Below are positions 7,657 to 18,313 of a stretch of DNA of 58,611 nt, in pieces. The stretch is from the NCBI GenBank assembly GCA_023436615.1, contig JAEZIO010000077.1, positions 1-58,611 on the forward strand. The letters run 5' to 3'. A model generated the notes under the pieces. That model was not told the DNA's origin and did no database searches. It saw nothing but the letters and a program-made list of their open reading frames with translations. How positions within the stretch are numbered: position 1 is the first letter of the stretch; each line of letters opens with the position of its first letter. The position numbers and the translations under genes are program-made. Origin of the DNA: Pseudomonadota bacterium. GTDB taxonomy: Bacteria; Pseudomonadota; Alphaproteobacteria; Sphingomonadales; Sphingomonadaceae.

Positions 7657-8922
7657 ATGACCAAACTATCGGGCAGCGACGGCAAGAGCACCCTCTACTG
7701 CTCCTTCTGCGGGAAGTCGCAGCACGAGGTCCGCAAGCTGATTGCGGGCCCCACCGTCTTCATCTGCGACGAATGCGTCGAGCTGTGCAACGATATCATC
7801 CGCGAGGAGAGCAAGTCCGCGCTGGTCAAGACTCGCGACGGAGTTCCGACGCCCGCGGAAATCTGCAAGGTGCTCGACGATTACGTGATCGGGCAGGACC
7901 GCGCGAAGCGGGTGCTCTCGGTCGCGGTCCATAATCACTACAAGCGCCTCAACCATGGCTCGAAGGCCGGCTCCGAGGTCGAGCTTGCAAAGTCCAACAT
8001 TCTTCTCATCGGCCCGACCGGTTGCGGTAAAACGCTTCTTGCCCAGACTCTTGCGCGCATTCTTGATGTTCCGTTCACAATGGCGGACGCGACGACGCTG
8101 ACCGAAGCCGGCTATGTCGGCGAGGACGTCGAGAACATCATCCTGAAGCTGCTCCAGGCCTCGGACTATAATGTCGAGAAGGCGCAGCGCGGCATCGTCT
8201 ACATCGACGAGATCGACAAGATCAGCCGCAAGTCGGATAATCCGTCGATCACGCGCGACGTGTCGGGCGAGGGCGTGCAGCAGGCCCTCCTCAAGCTTAT
8301 GGAAGGCACGACCGCCTCAGTCCCGCCGCAGGGCGGCCGAAAGCATCCGCAGCAGGAATTCCTGCAGGTCGACACGACGAACATCCTGTTCATTTGCGGC
8401 GGCGCATTCGCTGGTCTCGAAAAGATCATCTCCGACCGGATGGAAGGCAAGTCGATGGGCTTCGGCGCCCACGTTGCCGCCCCGGACGAGCGCAAGACCG
8501 GCGAGATCCTCAAGCATTGCGAGCCCGAGGACCTGCTGAAGTTCGGCCTGATTCCGGAATTCATCGGGCGCCTGCCGGTGATCGCTACGCTCGAGGACCT
8601 GGACGAGGCGGCGCTGATCAAGATTCTCGTCGAGCCCAAGAACGCGCTCGTGAAGCAGTACCACAAGCTGTTCGACATGGAGGACGTGGAGCTGGCGTTC
8701 AGCGACGATGCTCTGGGCGCGGTCGCCCGCAAGGCGATCGACCGCAAGACCGGCGCTCGCGGCCTCCGCTCGATCCTCGAAGGCATATTGCTCGACACCA
8801 TGTTCGATCTGCCGTCCATGGACGGTGTCGACGAAGTGCATGTCGACCGGGACGTCGTCGAGGGCCGCAAGGAACCGGTCCGCGTTTACGCCAAGAAGGG
8901 TAAGACCGGCGACGCTGCGTGA
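7657..8922 (+). CDS. clpX: ClpX, AAA+ unfoldase subunit of ClpXP
   Basis: ClpX recognises tagged substrates, unfolds them and feeds them to ClpP. The 421-residue protein has the N-terminal zinc-binding domain (Cys15, Cys18, Cys37, Cys40), Walker A GPTGCGKT at 119-126, Walker B VYIDEIDK, and the ClpP-docking IGF-type loop near FIGRLPV. The ATG at 7657 follows AAGGGATGA and gives the standard N-terminus; an in-frame GTG at 7612 would only add unconserved residues. The GTG of the CPBP-like gene overlaps its stop codon. Confidence 0.98.
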   Translation: MTKLSGSDGKSTLYCSFCGKSQHEVRKLIAGPTVFICDECVELCNDIIREESKSALVKTRDGVPTPAEICKVLDDYVIGQDRAKRVLSVAVHNHYKRLNHGSKAGSEVELAKSNILLIGPTGCGKTLLAQTLARILDVPFTMADATTLTEAGYVGEDVENIILKLLQASDYNVEKAQRGIVYIDEIDKISRKSDNPSITRDVSGEGVQQALLKLMEGTTASVPPQGGRKHPQQEFLQVDTTNILFICGGAFAGLEKIISDRMEGKSMGFGAHVAAPDERKTGEILKHCEPEDLLKFGLIPEFIGRLPVIATLEDLDEAALIKILVEPKNALVKQYHKLFDMEDVELAFSDDALGAVARKAIDRKTGARGLRSILEGILLDTMFDLPSMDGVDEVHVDRDVVEGRKEPVRVYAKKGKTGDAA

Positions 8923-9434
8923 CGCGTGACCCGCCGGCCGCGCCGGTCGGCTCTGGTTCGCTGCTTCAAATTCTTCCGACGTCCCTGCGCGTGCCGGAGC
9001 GTCCGCTTCGGGCCGTCGCGATCGGGTGGTTGACCGCGTTCCCGCTGAGCATGGCGCTCGCCGCGCTCGGTTCCGTTCTGCTTCCGAGCGCTCCGCAGCC
9101 CGAATTCGCCGCAAGAGGCTTCACCGCCATCTTCACGCTCGTGATCTTCTCGCCCGTGGTCGAGACGATCATCATGGGCGCGGTCCTGTTGCTTCTGCTG
9201 CGCTTTGTGTCGCCGGTGCTTGCAATCGCGCTCAGCACGATCGGCTGGGGCATCGCCCATTCGTTGCTCGCGCCGCTGTGGGGCCTAGTGATCTGGTGGC
9301 CGTTCCTGATCTTGTCGACGCTGTTCGTCACCTGGCAGCAGCGTTCGCTTCAATTGGCGTTTCTGATCCCGATGGCGGTCCACGCGCTGCAGAATTTGCT
9401 GCCTGCGCTCCTCGTGGCGCGCGGCCTCGCCTAA
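8919..9434 (+). CDS. CPBP (CAAX-protease-like) integral membrane protein
   Basis: The 171-residue product has about four transmembrane segments. Remnants of the three CPBP/Abi motifs are visible: a single glutamate in SPVVETIIMG (normally EExxxR), WGIAH (normally FxxxH), and HALQN (HxxxN). The first motif is degenerate, so protease activity is uncertain. The start is a GTG whose last two bases open the clpX stop (GTGA overlap), so translation is coupled to clpX. Its 3' end abuts the convergent acidic small gene with no bases between. Confidence 0.7.
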   Translation: MTRDPPAAPVGSGSLLQILPTSLRVPERPLRAVAIGWLTAFPLSMALAALGSVLLPSAPQPEFAARGFTAIFTLVIFSPVVETIIMGAVLLLLLRFVSPVLAIALSTIGWGIAHSLLAPLWGLVIWWPFLILSTLFVTWQQRSLQLAFLIPMAVHALQNLLPALLVARGLA

Positions 9435-9647
9435 TCACTCGCCTTCGAGCGGCAGGGTATCGACCTCACCTTGCGGGGCGCCCAGCTTGGTTGCCGCGTC
9501 CGCGACCTCTTCATCGCTCGGCGGTCGCGGTAGCTCCGTTTCACCGGGGGTGAGGCTGTCGTCGGGAATTCCGGGCGCCATTCCTGCGATGTTCTCATTG
9601 ACCGCGCGGTCATTCGGCCCGGTGCTGATCTTTTCGCGCTCTGCCAT
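9435..9647 (-). CDS. Small acidic, probably disordered protein (70 aa)
   Basis: The product is rich in Glu, Asp and Pro, with no hydrophobic core, signal or known domain, and is likely soluble and disordered. The ATG at 9647 is preceded by AGGAG at good spacing; longer upstream frames are arginine-rich and not gene-like. A near-match to the EcfG general-stress promoter lies about 21 bases upstream, hinting at induction by stress. It runs divergently from lon and converges with the CPBP-like gene. Function is unknown. Confidence 0.7.
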   Translation of the reverse strand: MAEREKISTGPNDRAVNENIAGMAPGIPDDSLTPGETELPRPPSDEEVADAATKLGAPQGEVDTLPLEGE

Positions 9648-9668
9648 GTGCCGGCTCCTCTCCTGATC

Positions 9669-9694
9669 AGCGCACGGAAGCGGCGGCTTGTTCC
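9669..9694 (-). promoter_or_regulatory. EcfG-like stress promoter (one mismatch)
   Basis: Read on the minus strand, GGAAC (9690-9694) and CGCT (9669-9672) are 17 bases apart. The alphaproteobacterial general-stress consensus is GGAAC-N16/17-CGTT, so only one base differs. It sits 21 bases before the small acidic gene. Confidence 0.45.
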
Positions 9695-9699
9695 GTTGC

Positions 9700-9728
9700 G
9701 TTGCACCCGCGCGGCCCGCCGCCCATAT
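9700..9728 (+). promoter_or_regulatory. RpoH-like promoter of lon, predicting a leaderless mRNA
   Basis: GCCCATAT at 9721-9728 matches the sigma-32 -10 consensus CCCCATNT in seven of eight positions. GTTGCA at 9700-9705 is a modest -35, 15 bases upstream. Transcription would begin near 9735-9738, at or beside the lon ATG at 9737. Confidence 0.45.
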
Positions 9729-9736
9729 AGCTTTGC

Positions 9737-12136
<2,400 letters not shown>

Positions 12137-12150
12137 CGCGCTCGCCGCCT

Positions 12151-12179
12151 TTGACATCGTCGCTCAGTCTTGCCTTTAG
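12151..12179 (+). promoter_or_regulatory. Sigma-70-like promoter of hup
   Basis: TTGACA at 12151-12156 is a perfect -35. CTTTAG at 12174-12179, 17 bases later, is a weak -10. The predicted start near 12186 leaves a leader of about 50 bases before the HU gene. Confidence 0.45.
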
Positions 12180-12233
12180 TCGGGGCAGGAAACTGCGCGA
12201 GTCCCGCGCGGGAGACCGGGGAGCAGCGAGGTA

Positions 12234-12506
12234 ATGAACAAGCAGGAACTGATCGGCCACGTCGCCGACCGCGCGGGTCTGAACCGCAACGATGCGGCAC
12301 GTGCGGTCGAGACGATGCTCGACGTGATCACCTCCGCGTTGAAGCGGGGAGACGAGGTCAGGCTGGTCGGTTTCGGCAATTTCTCGGTCACCCGCCGAAA
12401 GGCATCGACGGGCCGCAATCCGCGAACCGGTGAGCCGATGCAGATCAAGGCAACGTCGCAGCCGAAATTCCGTCCGGGCAAGATGCTTAAGGACGCGGTC
12501 CAGTAG
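12234..12506 (+). CDS. hupB: HU-type nucleoid DNA-binding protein
   Basis: HU is a dimeric histone-like protein that bends and compacts DNA. At 90 residues it has the standard length. The N-terminal helix opens MNKQELIGHVADRAG, VRLVGFGNFSV forms the central sheet, and the DNA-embracing arm carries RNPRTGEPM. GCGAGG before the ATG serves as ribosome-binding site. Following lon is the usual arrangement. Its stop codon is part of the predicted tRNA-Val promoter. Confidence 0.96.
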   Translation: MNKQELIGHVADRAGLNRNDAARAVETMLDVITSALKRGDEVRLVGFGNFSVTRRKASTGRNPRTGEPMQIKATSQPKFRPGKMLKDAVQ

Positions 12507-12531
12507 ACACCGGTCGCCGGGCGCTTATATG
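12504..12531 (+). promoter_or_regulatory. Sigma-70-like promoter of tRNA-Val
   Basis: TAGACA at 12504-12509 (one mismatch to TTGACA, overlapping the hup stop) and TATATG at 12526-12531 are 16 bases apart, placing a start a few bases before the tRNA. Confidence 0.5.
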
Positions 12532-12542
12532 CGCGGCGCATC

Positions 12543-12617
12543 GGGCGCGTAGCTCAGTGGTAGAGCACACCCTTCACACGGGTGGGGTCGTAGGTTCAAT
12601 CCCTACCGCGCCCACCA
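12543..12617 (+). tRNA. tRNA-Val (CAC anticodon)
   Basis: A 75-base tRNA with encoded CCA. Acceptor halves GGGCGCG and CGCGCCC pair perfectly. The anticodon stem CACCC/GGGTG closes the loop TTCACAC, giving anticodon CAC. The D-arm AGCTCAGTGGTAGAGC and T-arm GGTTCAATCC are canonical. Confidence 0.95.
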
Positions 12618-12635
12618 GCCTTTCAGCAAAGCTGG

Positions 12636-13355
12636 TCAGTCCAGATAAGCGGGCTGGAAGCTCGCGATCCGCCGGAGCTCGGACCAGTCCTGGAACGCGA
12701 TCTCCCGCCCGGCTCGGCGGATCACCCCCTGGCGCTCGAGATCGGCGAACACGCGGTTGACGTTTACCGACGTTTGGCCGGTGATGTCGGCGATCTGCTG
12801 CTGGGTGAAAGGGTTGACCATCATCTCGTGCTCGACATCGACGCCGCTGCGCGTGGCGGTTTCGCAAAGAAGGTGAGCAACGCGTGCGGTCGAGTCCCGG
12901 CGTCCGCAGTTGACGAGCCATTCGTAACCGATGGCCTCGTTGCGCTGGATGAGCCGCCAGAAGAACCGCCCGAGCTCGGGATGCGCATCCACGATGGCGT
13001 TGAAGTCGTCCGCCGCGCCGACCATGATCTCGCTCCGAACGATCGCCTGGATGCCGTAGCTCGCCGGACCTTCGCGCGGTAGAATTCCCTCGCCTGGAAA
13101 ACGCAACGCCACGATCTGGCGGCGTCCCGAGCCGTCCGTCTTGTACTTGGAGATGATTCCGGAGCGGACGAAGATGACCTCGTTGCGCGGGGCGCCTGGT
13201 TCGCGAAACGGCCGCTTCGCATCGACCTCGAAAACCCGATGCGGCATGTTGACGAGCAGGTCTGCGATCGCCGGGTCCAGTCCCGCGGCAATCAACGTGT
13301 CCCCTAGCGACACACGCGGAGCTGCGGCGGCACGTGGCCGGCGACTCGGTTGCAT
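12636..13355 (-). CDS. Crp/Fnr family transcriptional regulator
   Basis: The 239-residue protein has a cyclic-nucleotide-binding-type beta-roll at about 35-150 and a C-terminal winged helix-turn-helix near 190-225 (FTQQQIADITGQTSVNVNRV). No cluster of N-terminal cysteines is present, so it is not an oxygen-sensing Fnr; the ligand is unknown. I chose the ATG at 13355 because AGGGAG lies five bases before it; upstream in-frame ATGs lack such a site. It is downstream of the HIT gene on the same strand, 78 bases away. Confidence 0.85.
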   Translation of the reverse strand: MQPSRRPRAAAAPRVSLGDTLIAAGLDPAIADLLVNMPHRVFEVDAKRPFREPGAPRNEVIFVRSGIISKYKTDGSGRRQIVALRFPGEGILPREGPASYGIQAIVRSEIMVGAADDFNAIVDAHPELGRFFWRLIQRNEAIGYEWLVNCGRRDSTARVAHLLCETATRSGVDVEHEMMVNPFTQQQIADITGQTSVNVNRVFADLERQGVIRRAGREIAFQDWSELRRIASFQPAYLD

Positions 13356-13433
13356 GGCGTCTCCCTGAAGCAGCATGAGCTTCGACTGTTGTTCACGCAA
13401 CCAGAAATGGCTGATTGGCTTGTGCAACGGAAA

Positions 13434-13862
13434 CTACAGCACTGCTTTTATTTCCGAAATCAAGGAGAGAAGCTGCTCCGGCGAAAGCTTTACTGATAAG
13501 TTTAACTGCGGAGGTCCGGGCCAGCCGGTGTCCGCGAAATCGACGCCGGACCACACGCGTGGCTCCGAATAGCGCGGGATCACGTGGAAGTGCACGTGCG
13601 GGTCGACCATCATCAGCATCAGATAATTGATGCGCTCGTAATCGCAGAGGCGGCGGAGGCCCCGCTCGATCGCCACCACTGCCAGTGACTGTTCGGCAAA
13701 GGCTTCGGCGGGAAGGTCGGAATAAGCTGTGGCGTCGGATTTCGCCGCGAGCACGAGCGATCCCAGCGTCACCTGCGCCGGACGCAGCAGCACGGCCCAA
13801 TGGTCGAACTCGCGAACCAGGGTATCGGGATAGCCGAATTTCACCATCGTCGCGTTCGCCAT
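13434..13862 (-). CDS. HIT family nucleotide hydrolase/transferase
   Basis: The 142-residue product carries the histidine triad HVHFH at residues 89-93, preceded by VDP, typical of HIT-domain proteins that cleave dinucleoside polyphosphates or AMP conjugates. The ATG at 13862 follows GGAGG at four bases; upstream codons overlap the divergent tRNA-His and are not gene-like. The substrate is not predictable. It may share a transcript with the Crp/Fnr gene downstream. Confidence 0.85.
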   Translation of the reverse strand: MANATMVKFGYPDTLVREFDHWAVLLRPAQVTLGSLVLAAKSDATAYSDLPAEAFAEQSLAVVAIERGLRRLCDYERINYLMLMMVDPHVHFHVIPRYSEPRVWSGVDFADTGWPGPPQLNLSVKLSPEQLLSLISEIKAVL

Positions 13863-13945
13863 CCGGCCTCCGTTCGGGTTGCGTTCCAGGGCTGCCAATC
13901 CTAAGGAGCGCGCGCGCTTTGGGGAACCTTCCCGCGGCGTATCAT

Positions 13946-14023
13946 GGCGATCGTAGCTCAGCTGGTTAGAGCACTGGTTTGTGGTACCAGGGGTCGTGGG
14001 TTCAAGTCCCATCGGTCGCCCCA
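13946..14023 (+). tRNA. tRNA-His (GUG anticodon)
   Basis: The extra 5' G (position -1, base 13946) faces the discriminator C at 14020, the identity element of tRNA-His. The acceptor GCGATCG/CGGTCGC pairs with one G-U. The anticodon stem CTGGT/ACCAG holds TTGTGGT, giving GTG. CCA is encoded. Confidence 0.95.
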
Positions 14024-14059
14024 TCTTTCGCGTTATCAGTAACGGAATTCCGAACAGCA

Positions 14060-15109
14060 ATGGACACGCCCTGGGGCTTTCCCGATTTCGACGCTCATGA
14101 GGTCCTGCACTTCGTCGACGAGCCCCGTCAGGGCTTGCGCGCGATCGTCGCTATTCATTCCACCCATCTGGGTCCCGCGATAGGCGGCGCGCGCTTCTGG
14201 CATTACGAGAATTCGGCCGACGCGCTGACCGACGCACTGCGGCTGTCGCGCGGCATGAGCTACAAGAATGCGATGGCCGGACTTCCGCTCGGGGGCGGCA
14301 AGTCGGTCATCCTGGCGCCGCCGGAGCGTCACAAATCGCCCGAGCTGCTGGCCGCGTTCGGCAAGGCGATCGACGGGCTGTGCGGGCGCTACGTCACGGC
14401 CGAGGACGTGGGCATGAGCGTCACCGACATGGTCGAGGTTCGTCGCCAGACGCACTATGTCGCCGGCCTTCCGAGCGCCGACGGAGGAGTCGGAGGCGAT
14501 CCCGGGCCGCACACCGCGCTTGGAGTGTTCCTCGGCCTAAAAGCCGCGGCCCGGAGGGCACTGGGCGCGGACAGCGTCGAGGGGTTGCACATCGCGATCC
14601 AGGGCGCCGGCAGCGTCGCCACCGGGGTTGCGATGCACGCCGCCGCGGAAGGCGCGCGCCTCTCGGTTGCCGACATCGATTCAGCAAAGGCGAAGAAGCT
14701 CGCCGACGCCACTGACGCCAGCGTGGTTTCGCCGGACGAGATCCTGTTCGTGGAGTCCGACATCGTAAGCCCGTGCGCGCTCGGCGCGATCCTCAACGAG
14801 GAAACGATCACCAAGCTTAGGACGAAGGTGGTGGCGGGGGCGGCTAACAACCAGCTCGCAAAGCCGGAAGACGGCGCTCGCCTGGTCGAGCGCGACATCC
14901 TCTATGCGCCCGATTATGTGATCAACGCGGGCGGGATCATCAACGTGTGCACCGAATATCTGGCCGACGGCGATGCCGGATTGGTGCGAGAGCGCATCGA
15001 GGGCATTCCGACCCGCCTCGAGCAGATCTGGTCGGAAAGCGCCCAAACCGGCCGCGACCCGGCGGCGGTCGCCGATGCGATGGCGCAGCGACTGATCGGA
15101 AGGGCCTAG
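14060..15109 (+). CDS. Leucine/valine dehydrogenase-type amino acid dehydrogenase
   Basis: This 349-residue enzyme belongs to the Glu/Leu/Phe/Val dehydrogenase family, which oxidatively deaminates amino acids with NAD. The catalytic region MSYKNAMAGLPLGGGKSV holds the two active-site lysines, and the Rossmann fold IQGAGSVATGVA lies near 175-185. The length fits leucine dehydrogenase better than glutamate dehydrogenase. The ATG at 14060 was chosen because the frame further upstream runs into tRNA-His. The ccm cluster starts 13 bases later, so they may share a transcript without a clear functional link. Confidence 0.85.
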   Translation: MDTPWGFPDFDAHEVLHFVDEPRQGLRAIVAIHSTHLGPAIGGARFWHYENSADALTDALRLSRGMSYKNAMAGLPLGGGKSVILAPPERHKSPELLAAFGKAIDGLCGRYVTAEDVGMSVTDMVEVRRQTHYVAGLPSADGGVGGDPGPHTALGVFLGLKAAARRALGADSVEGLHIAIQGAGSVATGVAMHAAAEGARLSVADIDSAKAKKLADATDASVVSPDEILFVESDIVSPCALGAILNEETITKLRTKVVAGAANNQLAKPEDGARLVERDILYAPDYVINAGGIINVCTEYLADGDAGLVRERIEGIPTRLEQIWSESAQTGRDPAAVADAMAQRLIGRA

Positions 15110-15122
15110 AGCGGAGCTCGTC

Positions 15123-15839
15123 ATGCACGCGCTTGCAAATCCGGCGCGTTTTTTACGCTTTGCCCGCCCGGCGACCGGCTGGACGCTCGGCGTCGGAATC
15201 GCACTCGTGCTCGCTGGATCGGTAGCGGGGCTACTCCTGACGCCTCCGGACTATCTGCAGGGCGAGACCGTCCGCATTCTCTACATGCACGTGCCGGCCG
15301 CGTGGCTTGGGATGGCTGGGTGGCTCGGTATTGCGGCCGCGTCCGTCAGCCAGCTCGTGTGGAGGCACCCGCTGGCAGGCGTCGCGGCGCGGGCGATGGC
15401 GCCGTGCGGAGCGACGTTCACCGCAATCTGCCTGCTCACGGGCTCCATCTGGGGGCGGCCGAGCTGGGGCACGTGGTGGGAATGGGACGGGCGGCTGACG
15501 TCGATGCTGATCCTCTTCTTCCTCTATCTCGGGTACATCGCGCTTGCCGCCGCCGAGCGAGAGCGCGGCGGCGAGGGGCGGATCGCCGCCATTTTCGGCC
15601 TGGTCGGAGCGATCAACCTGCCCGTCATCCATTATTCGGTTCTGTGGTGGCGCACGCTGCACCAGGGGCAGAGCATCGGGCTGACGGGCTCGAGCATCCA
15701 CACGTCGATCGCCTGGCCGCTGCCGCTGACCTTCGCTGGGTTCACCCTCATTTTCGCGGCGGCCGTGCTGATGCGCATGCGCGCCGAACTTGCCAGCGCC
15801 CGAGTGGAATCGCGCCTGCGAAGGGCCGCGGCGGAATGA
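15123..15839 (+). CDS. ccmC: CcmC, heme handling protein of cytochrome c maturation
   Basis: CcmC loads heme onto CcmE in system I cytochrome c biogenesis at the periplasmic face. The 238 residues hold six transmembrane helices and the tryptophan-rich WGTWWEWD heme motif, with flanking histidines in YMHVPAAW and INLPVIHYS. It opens the local ccm cluster. Its stop overlaps the ATG of ccmD by two bases, so translation is coupled. No ccmA or ccmB lies upstream. Confidence 0.96.
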   Translation: MHALANPARFLRFARPATGWTLGVGIALVLAGSVAGLLLTPPDYLQGETVRILYMHVPAAWLGMAGWLGIAAASVSQLVWRHPLAGVAARAMAPCGATFTAICLLTGSIWGRPSWGTWWEWDGRLTSMLILFFLYLGYIALAAAERERGGEGRIAAIFGLVGAINLPVIHYSVLWWRTLHQGQSIGLTGSSIHTSIAWPLPLTFAGFTLIFAAAVLMRMRAELASARVESRLRRAAAE

Positions 15840-15970
15840 ACCCGTGGCCATTCGTCGTCGCGGCTTATGCCATCACCCTGCTCGGCACGGCTGGCCTGGT
15901 CCTGCTGTCTTATGCGGGCATGCGCCGCGCCGAAGCGCAGGCCCGCAGGCTCCGCTCCGATGATCGCTAA
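15836..15970 (+). CDS. ccmD: CcmD, small membrane subunit of cytochrome c maturation
   Basis: A 44-residue protein with one transmembrane helix (residues 7-28) and a basic, arginine-rich tail. Size and position between ccmC and ccmE identify it. CcmD stabilises the CcmABC/CcmE complex and releases holo-CcmE. It overlaps ccmC by four bases and ccmE by eleven. Confidence 0.88.
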   Translation: MNPWPFVVAAYAITLLGTAGLVLLSYAGMRRAEAQARRLRSDDR

Positions 15971-16409
15971 GCCCAAGCACCAGCGGCTGCTTCTGGTGAT
16001 CGTCGCGGTTGTCGCGATCGGCGGAGCAGTGCTGCTCGCGATGTGGGGTTTGAAGGATCGCGCGGCCTATTTCTACACGCCCACCGAGGTTGCCGCCGGA
16101 AAGGCGGCGACCGGCCAACCGATCCGGCTTGGCGGAATGGTCCAGGAAGGGTCGCTCGAGCGCCTTGCGGACGGCGTGAGCATCCGTTTCCGAATGAGCG
16201 ACGGGACGGGGCAAGTGCCGGTCACGTTCCGAGGCATCGTCCCAGACCTGTTCCGCGAAGGCAGCGGAGCCGTCGCCGAGGGCCGCCTGGCTCCCGACGG
16301 CACTTTCATCGCCGACAACATCCTCGCCAAGCACGACGAGCGCTACATGCCGCCCGAGCTCGGGAACCAGGCGGCCGAGCACAAGGTCGCGAAGACGGTG
16401 GAAAGGTGA
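15960..16409 (+). CDS. ccmE: CcmE, periplasmic heme chaperone
   Basis: CcmE binds heme covalently through one histidine and passes it to CcmF. The 149-residue protein has an N-terminal anchor (residues 9-29), the OB-fold, and the heme-binding motif with His125 and Tyr129 in LAKHDERYMP. The start at 15960 lies inside the end of ccmD; the N-terminus MIAKPKHQRL is family-typical. The GTG of ccmF overlaps its stop. Confidence 0.96.
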   Translation: MIAKPKHQRLLLVIVAVVAIGGAVLLAMWGLKDRAAYFYTPTEVAAGKAATGQPIRLGGMVQEGSLERLADGVSIRFRMSDGTGQVPVTFRGIVPDLFREGSGAVAEGRLAPDGTFIADNILAKHDERYMPPELGNQAAEHKVAKTVER

Positions 16410-18313
16410 TCGCCGAAGCGGGGCTGGCGGCGTTGTGGCTAGCGGCCGCGCTCGCTGTCCTGCAGCTGCTGTTCGCGTTCGGCCCGGCGCCCGTCAGGGC
16501 AGGCGGCACCACGCCGGTCCGCGCGGTGGCGATCGGCCAAGGCGCGCTCACTCTGTTCGCAATGGCGATGCTGATGCTGGTGTTCGCGCGGACGGACCTG
16601 TCCGTGCTGCTCGTTGCCGAGAACAGCCACACCGCGAAGCCGTGGCTCTACAAGCTGGCCGGCGCCTGGGGCAACCACGAGGGTTCGATGCTGCTGTGGG
16701 TCACCGTGCTCGGCGTTGCCGGCGCGGTCCTCGCGATCTTCTCGCGGCGGATGGAGGAGCGAACCTTCGCCGCGGCGCTCGGCGCGCAGAGCGCGCTCGC
16801 GCTCGGCTTCTTCGCATTCCTGCTGTTCGCGTCGAACCCCTTTGCCCGCCTCAATCCGCCGGCGCTGGAGGGAAGGGGGCTCAATCCGCTTCTCCAGGAC
16901 CCCGGTCTCGTCTTCCACCCGCCGACGCTCTACCTCGGCTATGTCGGTCTCTCCGTCGCGTTCAGCCTAGCCGTCGGGGCGCTGATTACCGGCCGTGTGG
17001 ATTCGGCGCTCGCCAAGGCGATGCGGCCGTGGGTGCTCGGCGCGTGGATCATGCTGACGCTCGGCATCACGGCGGGAAGCTATTGGGCTTATTACGAGCT
17101 CGGCTGGGGCGGGTGGTGGTTCTGGGACCCGGTGGAAAATGCGTCGCTCATGCCATGGCTTGCCGCCACGGCGTTGCTGCATTCGGTCAATGTGCTCGCG
17201 GCTCGGGATTCGCTGCGCGCGTGGACGGTGATGCTCGCGATGGTCGGCTTCTCGATGTCCATGGTGGGCACCTTCCTGGTGCGCTCGGGGATACTGACAT
17301 CGGTCCACGCCTTCGCGGTCGATCCGCAGCGCGGCACGTTCCTGCTCGCGTTGCTCGCGCTCTACGTCGGCGCGGCCTTCGCGCTGTTCGCAATCCGCTC
17401 GGGCAAGCTTGCCGAAGGGCCTCCGTTCGAACTCGTCAGCCGCGAAGCGGCGCTGGTCGGCAACAACCTGCTGCTGACCGTCATTCTCGGTATCGTCTTT
17501 GTCGGAACGCTCTATCCGCTATTCGTGGAAGCCGTGACCGGCGACAAACTGTCCGTCGGGCCGCCCTATTTCGACACGGTTGCCGGACCCCTCGCACTGC
17601 TTCTCGCGGCCTTGGTCGGCGTGGGCCCATTGTTGAACTGGCGTCGCGATTCAGGCGACAAGCTGAAGCGGCTCGCGATCCCGGCGCTGATAGGTTTGGT
17701 GGTGCTGGTCACGTCCGTGGTCGTCATTCCGACTGGCGGCATTCTGTCGAAAGTGGGGCTGGGGGTCGGGGCGATGCTCGCCATCGCGAGCTTCCTCCCC
17801 CTCTTCGGCCGCACGTTGCGGCGCACGCCGCTCGCCGTGTGGGGCATGGTGGTCGCGCATTTCGGAGTCGCGGTTGCGATCGCTGGGATGGCGGCCAGCA
17901 ACCTCATGACCAGGGAAGTGCTGATTGCGGCCCGGCCGGGTGAGCAGGCCCAGGTCGGCCCATGGACCATCGAATTCGAGACGGTCACTCCGACTGCAGG
18001 CTCGAACTGGACGGCGCTGCAAGCGGAGCTTCGGGCCTCGCGAGGCGGCGGTGTCTCGGTGTTGAAGCCCCAGGCCCGTTTTTATACGAGCCCGCCGACG
18101 GAGACGACGGAAGCAGCCATCAAGACCGTGCTCTCCGGCCAGCTTTACACGGTGCTGGGCAAACCGGCTGAGGACGGCCGCTGGCAATTGCGTTTGTGGT
18201 GGAAGCCGCTGATCACTTTGATCTGGCTCGGCGGGGGCTTGATCGCGCTCGGCGGCCTGCTTGCGCTTGGCGGCAGGGCATGGCGCGGATTGCGCAAGGG
18301 CCGGTACCAGTGA
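16406..18313 (+). CDS. ccmF: CcmF, heme-apocytochrome c ligase subunit
   Basis: CcmF ligates heme to apocytochrome c with CcmH and CcmI. The 635 residues carry about 15 membrane helices and the tryptophan-rich WGGWWFWDPVENASLMPW motif near 232-249, with flanking histidines (NHEGSMLLW). The start is a GTG overlapping the ccmE stop. The GTG of the thioredoxin-like gene overlaps its own stop, continuing the tight operon. Confidence 0.96.
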   Translation: MIAEAGLAALWLAAALAVLQLLFAFGPAPVRAGGTTPVRAVAIGQGALTLFAMAMLMLVFARTDLSVLLVAENSHTAKPWLYKLAGAWGNHEGSMLLWVTVLGVAGAVLAIFSRRMEERTFAAALGAQSALALGFFAFLLFASNPFARLNPPALEGRGLNPLLQDPGLVFHPPTLYLGYVGLSVAFSLAVGALITGRVDSALAKAMRPWVLGAWIMLTLGITAGSYWAYYELGWGGWWFWDPVENASLMPWLAATALLHSVNVLAARDSLRAWTVMLAMVGFSMSMVGTFLVRSGILTSVHAFAVDPQRGTFLLALLALYVGAAFALFAIRSGKLAEGPPFELVSREAALVGNNLLLTVILGIVFVGTLYPLFVEAVTGDKLSVGPPYFDTVAGPLALLLAALVGVGPLLNWRRDSGDKLKRLAIPALIGLVVLVTSVVVIPTGGILSKVGLGVGAMLAIASFLPLFGRTLRRTPLAVWGMVVAHFGVAVAIAGMAASNLMTREVLIAARPGEQAQVGPWTIEFETVTPTAGSNWTALQAELRASRGGGVSVLKPQARFYTSPPTETTEAAIKTVLSGQLYTVLGKPAEDGRWQLRLWWKPLITLIWLGGGLIALGGLLALGGRAWRGLRKGRYQ

